DNA of 13,323 nucleotides, taken from positions 1 to 13,323 of the forward strand of contig JANRMC010000054.1 in the NCBI GenBank assembly GCA_033761915.1, in the 5' to 3' direction. Positions 13,169 to 13,323 of this stretch are shown here, one piece after another; within the stretch, counting starts at the first letter, position 1; each line of letters begins with the position of its first letter. A program made the translations under genes and the position numbers. The notes under the pieces were generated by a model. The model saw only the letters and a program-made list of their open reading frames with translations. It was not told where the DNA came from and ran no database searches. This stretch comes from JACMLD01 sp033761915 (GTDB lineage Bacteria; Bacteroidota; Bacteroidia; Chitinophagales; Chitinophagaceae).

Positions 13169-13323
13169 TTATAACCTGGGGCAAATAACCTGTCTGGCGC
13201 CGCGGTTATAGGTATTAAACAAACCTTGCTTAACCAAAGAAAACTCTATAGCGCCGCGGCCATTATTGTATGCTTTGAGGGAAGATGTGGTAACATCGTA
13301 ATTAAAAGTCATTTTAAAATCGT
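13169..13323 (-). CDS. PorP/SprF family T9SS-associated membrane protein, C-terminal end only
   Basis: The last 51 codons of a gene that continues past the right edge, too short to appear as a full ORF. The visible protein, DFKMTFNYDVTTSSLKAYNN then GRGAIEFSLVKQGLF and a final ARQVICPRL, has the pattern of the last barrel strands of PorP/SprF proteins: a Y-D-[VI]-T-x-S-x-L strand, N-x-G-x-x-E-[FI]-S-L, and a C-P-R-[FL] end. PorP/SprF proteins are outer-membrane partners of type IX secretion and gliding, with many paralogues acting with particular substrates. The stop TAA is at 13169-13171, immediately next to repeat copy C. The call rests on a short fragment. Confidence 0.65.
   Translation of the reverse strand, partial: DFKMTFNYDVTTSSLKAYNNGRGAIEFSLVKQGLFNTYNRGARQVICPRL

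Noticed and set aside
1..13323. CRISPR array, tRNA or rRNA genes, toxin-antitoxin pairs, phage or defence genes
   Set aside because: I saw no regularly spaced direct repeats, no cloverleaf or rRNA-like sequence, and no small paired ORFs or defence domains.

Overview
The window looks like a chromosomal segment of a Bacteroidota bacterium, most likely a member of the Chitinophagaceae or a close relative. The reasons are a type IX secretion (T9SS) cargo protein with a C-terminal sorting domain, the tail of a PorP/SprF-type protein, a secreted protein that joins a carboxypeptidase-regulatory-like domain to a VWA domain, few Shine-Dalgarno sequences, and promoter-like TAnnTTTG boxes. The lineage is inferred from gene content and style only.

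Layout. At the left edge (1-384, minus) lies a REP-associated-type Y1 (HUH) transposase broken by two single-base frameshifts. It is preceded by a perfect hairpin, a minus-strand terminator and two diverged short repeats (385-606). Next come minus-strand housekeeping and envelope genes: a secreted VWA protein (607-2385), hypoxanthine phosphoribosyltransferase (2445-2981), a glucosaminidase with LysM domains (3142-4335) and, 13 bases upstream of it, a class I O-methyltransferase (4349-4987). The last two probably form an operon with its own promoter. A LOG-family gene (5173-5868, minus) ends at its own terminator. A sodium:solute symporter (6044-7555, minus) is divergent from a second, different LOG-family gene (7694-8239, plus). 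Then follow a cysteine-rich T9SS cargo (8411-9322, plus), a perfect bidirectional terminator, a small outer-membrane-barrel-like protein (9540-10148, minus), a large FAD/Fe-S oxidoreductase of the D-lactate/glycolate dehydrogenase type (10234-13047, minus) and the last 51 codons of a PorP/SprF-like gene (13169-13323, minus).

How the parts relate. Most genes are ordinary core functions: purine salvage, cell-wall hydrolysis, nucleotide hydrolysis, transport, respiratory oxidation of a 2-hydroxy acid and T9SS-linked secretion. The most unusual content lies between genes. A family of roughly 60-base elements with a core AAGGGTGCGACGCAACGG, a variable and often hairpin-forming middle, and a tail GGCTGGTTACATAAAA occurs three or four times, in both orientations and only in intergenic gaps. 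Two more diverged core copies sit beside the transposase relic. A separate 38-base hairpin after the symporter pairs well only as minus-strand RNA. Together these suggest a REP/RAYT-like repeat system, but mobilisation of the repeats by this transposase is not shown here.
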